Source of the DNA: Dichotomicrobium thermohalophilum
GTDB taxonomy: Bacteria; Pseudomonadota; Alphaproteobacteria; Rhizobiales; Rhodomicrobiaceae
Reading direction: 5' to 3'
DNA: 64,000 bases
NCBI RefSeq assembly: GCF_003550175.1
Contig: NZ_QXDF01000005.1
Span: forward strand, 1-64,000
Part shown: positions 60,975 through 64,000 of the stretch, piece by piece
Numbering within the stretch: position 1 is the stretch's first letter
Layout of the letters: the number at the start of each line of letters is the position of its first letter
Notes under the pieces: generated by a model
Database searches by the model: none
The model's input: only the letters and a program-made list of their open reading frames with translations
Told to the model about the DNA's origin: nothing
Position numbers and translations under genes: made by a program

Positions 60975-63900
60975 GCGCAGTCCTCCAGCGCCGCGAGGAT
61001 CGAATTGCGCCGCGTCTGCCACAGCCCCGCCTCGCGCAGCGCGGCAAAGCGCGCGCGCATCGCCTCCAGCGCCTGCGGGTTGGCTTCGTCCATGAAGGCT
61101 GTCACGTCGTCATCGCCCAGCGTGGCGTCGAAGAATGTGTCGAACAGGTGCGAGCCGACCTGCCCGGACAGATGCGCAAATGCGGCCATATGCTCCAGCG
61201 TCGCCGCGATTTCCGCCGCGCCGCGAAAGCCGTGGCGCTTCATGCCCGCGATCCACTCCGGATTGGATGCGCGGGCACGGACCACGCGAGCGATCTCCTC
61301 GGCTTGCGTGCGGGCGCGCGGGTTGCCCGGGTCGGCGTTATCGATGTGATAGAGCGCGGCGTTGCCGCCCGTGACCGCCTGCGCTGCGGCGAAGCCGGCT
61401 TCATGCGTGGCGTAGTCGGCGGCCATCAGCAGGTCGGTCTCGGGCAGGTCCTGCGTGTGGACGAAGCTGTCGGCATTGGCCACCTGGCGGGCGATGCCGT
61501 CATCGTCGCGCGTGGCGCTGTCGCCGTCGAGCGCCCAGGCGCTGGCCGCCAGCCACGCCTCGCCAGCGGCGCGGCGGCCTTCTGGCGTGTAGTCCTCGAT
61601 CGCCCTGCCCATGCCAAGGCCGTAGCTGCCCGGCTTCGGCCCATAGACGCGCGCGCCTGTGTCCTGCCCGGCATAGGGATTCCAGTCCGCCGGCTCGTCG
61701 CGGGCGGCGAGCGCACGGATCGCCTGCTGGTAGAGCGCCGAGAGCGTCGGGAACACGTCGCGGAAAAGGCCGGAGACGCGCAGCGTCACGTCGATGCGCG
61801 GACGCTCCAGCATGGCGATCGGCAGCACCTCGATGCCCGAGACGCGCTCCGAGCCGTCATCCCAGACCGGCTTGACGCCGAGCAGGTGCAGCGCCATCGC
61901 GAAGTCTTCGCCGGCCGTGCGCATGGTCGCCGACCCCCAGAGATCGACGACAAGGCCGCGGGGCCAGTCGCCGTGGTCCTGCAGGTGCCGGCGCACCAGC
62001 TCCTCGCCGAGCTTGACGCCCTGCGCATAGGCCGAGCGGGTCGGCACGGCGCGCGGATCGGTTGTGAACAGGTTGCGGCCCGTGGGCAGCACGTCGTTGC
62101 GCCCGCGATAGGGCGAACCGGACGGGCCAGCCGGGATACGCCGGCCGGAGAGCGCGTCGAGCAGCGCGCGGCGCTCGTCGCCCACCGACTGGCGCACATC
62201 GAACGGGCCGGGCCTTTCCGGCATCCGCCCCCAGACATGCAGGCCGTCGCTGAACTGGCTCTCCTTCACGTCGCAGACGAAGCGGTCGATCCGCGTAATA
62301 GCCTCCGCCGGGCAGGCTGCTTCGTCCAGCCCGAGATCGGCTTCAACGCCCTGCGCGCGCGCTTCCTCGCGGATGTCGGTCTGCAGTCGGTCGCGGCGCT
62401 TCGGGTCTAGCCCGTCGGCGTTGGAGAACTCGTCCAGCAGCGCTTCCAGCCTGGAAAACCGCTCCGGCGCGCCGCTCGTGCACAGCGGCGGCGGCACATG
62501 GCCCAGCGTGACCGCGCCGATCCGGCGCTTGGCCTGCGCCGCCTCGCCGGGGTCGTTGACGATGAACGGGTAGATCACCGGCATATCGCCGATCAGCGCC
62601 TCGGGCCAGCAATCGCCCGACAGCGCGACCGACTTGCCCGGCAGCCATTCGAGGGTGCCATGCGCGCCGATATGGATGAGCGCGTCGCAGCCGAGCGCGT
62701 GGCGCAGCCAGAGGTAGAAGGCGACATAGGCATGGCGCGGTACGCGGGAAATGTCGTGGTAGTCGTCGTAGCGGCGTTCAGGTGCGCCGCGCTCGGGCTG
62801 CAGCGCGACCAGCGCCGATCCCCGTCGCGTCGCGGAAAAACGAAATGTACCGTCGCGGCAAGCAGGGTCATCCTCCGGCGCGCCCCAGGCTGCGGCGAGA
62901 TCGGTCTGCAGCTTCGCCGGCAGCGTCTCCAGCGCCGCGCGGTAGGCCTCCAGCGGCCAGGCAATCGTCTCCCGGGACAGCGCGGCTTCGAGCGCCGGCC
63001 CATCCGCGACCGCGTAGCCCGCCGCGCCCAGATCGCTCAAGATCGCCTCGGCCGACGCGATCGCGTCCAGCCCAACCGCATGGGCCATGTTCCAGTCCTT
63101 GCCCGGATAGGTCGAGAGCACCAGCGCCGGGCGCTTCTCTGCTGCCGGCTTCTCGGCAAGCGCGACCCAGCGCGCGACCCGCTCCGCGATCGCGTCAACG
63201 CGCTCGGCCTGCGGCTTGTGGCAGTAGCGCGAGAATTGCAGCGCCTCATCAAACGCGCCCGGCTCCTTGAACGAGCCAACACCCGCAAAGACGCGCCCGT
63301 CCACCTCCGGCAGCACGACATGCATCGCCAGATCGGGCGGCGACAGCCCGCGCTCGGACTCCGCCCAGGCTTCCTCCGTCGAGGTCGCCAGCGCCATCTG
63401 GAAAACCGGCACGCCGGCAGCATCCAGAGGCGAGGTGCCGTCATCCCCCTTGCCGGAGAACGAGGTCACGTTGACGATTGCGGCGGGCTGCGCGAACGCC
63501 ACCTGCCGCGCCATCCAGCCGGCAGGCTCTGGCGCCTTTAACGAGGGCGCGAACAGCCCGGCGACATCGAAGCCGCGCGCGCGAAAGCTCTCGAACAGCG
63601 CCTTCACCGGCCCAAGGTCAGCCGCCGTCAGGTAGGCGCGGTAGAACGTCACGAGGATACGCGGGCGCGCGCTCCCCACCGGAAACGCCGCGAGCGGACA
63701 GCACGCCCCATGCTCCGGCGTCCACGCCCCGACCATCGGCACCGCCTTTGCCCCCGTCACCGGCCCGGCGTAAAGCCCGGCAGCCAGCGCGAGCTGCGCC
63801 AGCGCCGCCTGCGCCGCGACCTCGCCGCCCGTATCGCACAGTTCGGTCAGCCGCCGAAGCGTGGACTCCGGCACGGTCGAGACCTCGCCCAGGCGCGGAT

Positions 63901-64000
63901 CGGGCCGCCCATCAGCCGGCAGGACCGCGAGCGCGATGCCCTTCTCACGCGCCAGCGCCTTAACCTGCTGCAAGCCATACGACCAGTATGGCACCCCGCC
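60971..64000 (-). CDS. cobN: aerobic cobaltochelatase large subunit CobN (5' end outside window)
   Basis: At least 1009 residues are visible of a protein usually about 1250 aa. The frame stays open to the right edge, where GGVPYWSYGLQQ matches the GGxxYW(P/S)YG region near residue 110 of CobN, so roughly 100-250 residues are missing. The family blocks include SFSGKGDDGTSPLDAAGVP, IGAHGTLEWLPGKSVALS, GNDVLPTGRNLFTTDPRAVP (as RNDVLPTGRNLFTTDPRAVP) and VDLWGSATMRTAGED. CobN with CobS and CobT inserts Co2+ into hydrogenobyrinic acid a,c-diamide using ATP. CobS and CobT are not in this window. Confidence 0.93.
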   Translation of the reverse strand, partial: GGVPYWSYGLQQVKALAREKGIALAVLPADGRPDPRLGEVSTVPESTLRRLTELCDTGGEVAAQAALAQLALAAGLYAGPVTGAKAVPMVGAWTPEHGACCPLAAFPVGSARPRILVTFYRAYLTAADLGPVKALFESFRARGFDVAGLFAPSLKAPEPAGWMARQVAFAQPAAIVNVTSFSGKGDDGTSPLDAAGVPVFQMALATSTEEAWAESERGLSPPDLAMHVVLPEVDGRVFAGVGSFKEPGAFDEALQFSRYCHKPQAERVDAIAERVARWVALAEKPAAEKRPALVLSTYPGKDWNMAHAVGLDAIASAEAILSDLGAAGYAVADGPALEAALSRETIAWPLEAYRAALETLPAKLQTDLAAAWGAPEDDPACRDGTFRFSATRRGSALVALQPERGAPERRYDDYHDISRVPRHAYVAFYLWLRHALGCDALIHIGAHGTLEWLPGKSVALSGDCWPEALIGDMPVIYPFIVNDPGEAAQAKRRIGAVTLGHVPPPLCTSGAPERFSRLEALLDEFSNADGLDPKRRDRLQTDIREEARAQGVEADLGLDEAACPAEAITRIDRFVCDVKESQFSDGLHVWGRMPERPGPFDVRQSVGDERRALLDALSGRRIPAGPSGSPYRGRNDVLPTGRNLFTTDPRAVPTRSAYAQGVKLGEELVRRHLQDHGDWPRGLVVDLWGSATMRTAGEDFAMALHLLGVKPVWDDGSERVSGIEVLPIAMLERPRIDVTLRVSGLFRDVFPTLSALYQQAIRALAARDEPADWNPYAGQDTGARVYGPKPGSYGLGMGRAIEDYTPEGRRAAGEAWLAASAWALDGDSATRDDDGIARQVANADSFVHTQDLPETDLLMAADYATHEAGFAAAQAVTGGNAALYHIDNADPGNPRARTQAEEIARVVRARASNPEWIAGMKRHGFRGAAEIAATLEHMAAFAHLSGQVGSHLFDTFFDATLGDDDVTAFMDEANPQALEAMRARFAALREAGLWQTRRNSILAALEDCA

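Overview
The window is high-GC alphaproteobacterial chromosome, probably from the Hyphomicrobiales (Rhizobiales). This rests on the aerobic cob gene set, the osmoregulated periplasmic glucan pair opgG/opgH, the PQQ-enzyme/cytochrome gene pairs and the general codon style. It is an inference; no rRNA or species marker is present.

Layout. (1) 1-5.9 kb is the end of an integrated mobile element, all on the minus strand: a P4-type tyrosine integrase, a lone phage tape-measure protein, an AlpA-type regulator and a phage-like replication protein whose gene carries five copies of a ~20-bp repeat. The element continues past the left edge. (2) 6.1-10.7 kb is a complete five-gene branched-chain-amino-acid-type ABC importer. 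(3) 11.0-11.6 kb holds decayed fragments of a dihydroxyacetone kinase locus (PTS enzyme I-like piece plus dhaK pieces). (4) 11.6-17.7 kb is a periplasmic group: HAD phosphatase, sulfatase, an octaheme TPR cytochrome c and an outer-membrane MetA-pathway-type protein. (5) 18.3-25.1 kb carries all six components of the ebo cluster (TatD-like, EboA, phosphodiesterase, UbiA-like, xylose-isomerase-like, dehydroquinate-synthase-like) in three transcription units, followed by a TMEM220-family protein. (6) 25.7-29.8 kb has two tandem pairs of PQQ sugar dehydrogenase plus cytochrome c, each pair separated by a perfect hairpin. (7) 30.0-33.8 kb has an SAF-domain dehydrogenase, a DegT-type aminotransferase and a Gfo/Idh/MocA oxidoreductase, followed by a tiny unlisted membrane-peptide gene with its own ribosome site and terminator. 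(8) 34.6-44.6 kb has a secreted protein of unknown function, an RND efflux operon with its regulator, an ALDH7 dehydrogenase and a dimethylglycine-dehydrogenase-like flavoprotein. (9) 44.8-51.9 kb has opgG-opgH, rpe, an ArsR regulator of the persulfide-sensing BigR/SqrR type and a DUF937 protein. (10) 51.9 kb to the right edge is the aerobic cobalamin pathway: cobF-A-B-M-E-L, then cobK on the opposite strand, then cobJ-I-H-G-N, with cobN cut by the window end.

How the parts work together. The cob genes take uroporphyrinogen III through the methylated precorrins to hydrogenobyrinic acid a,c-diamide and cobalt insertion. Consecutive genes share 4-nt start/stop overlaps, except cobA/cobF, which are separated by 3 nt. 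The PQQ dehydrogenases should oxidise a polyol or sugar in the periplasm and pass electrons to the paired cytochromes. The ebo products act on an unknown prenylated or cyclitol-like precursor.

The least explained items are the repeat array inside the replication gene, which is read in two different frames, the lone tape-measure gene in an integrase/AlpA element, the ebo locus beside doubled PQQ/cytochrome pairs, and the 32-residue membrane peptide.
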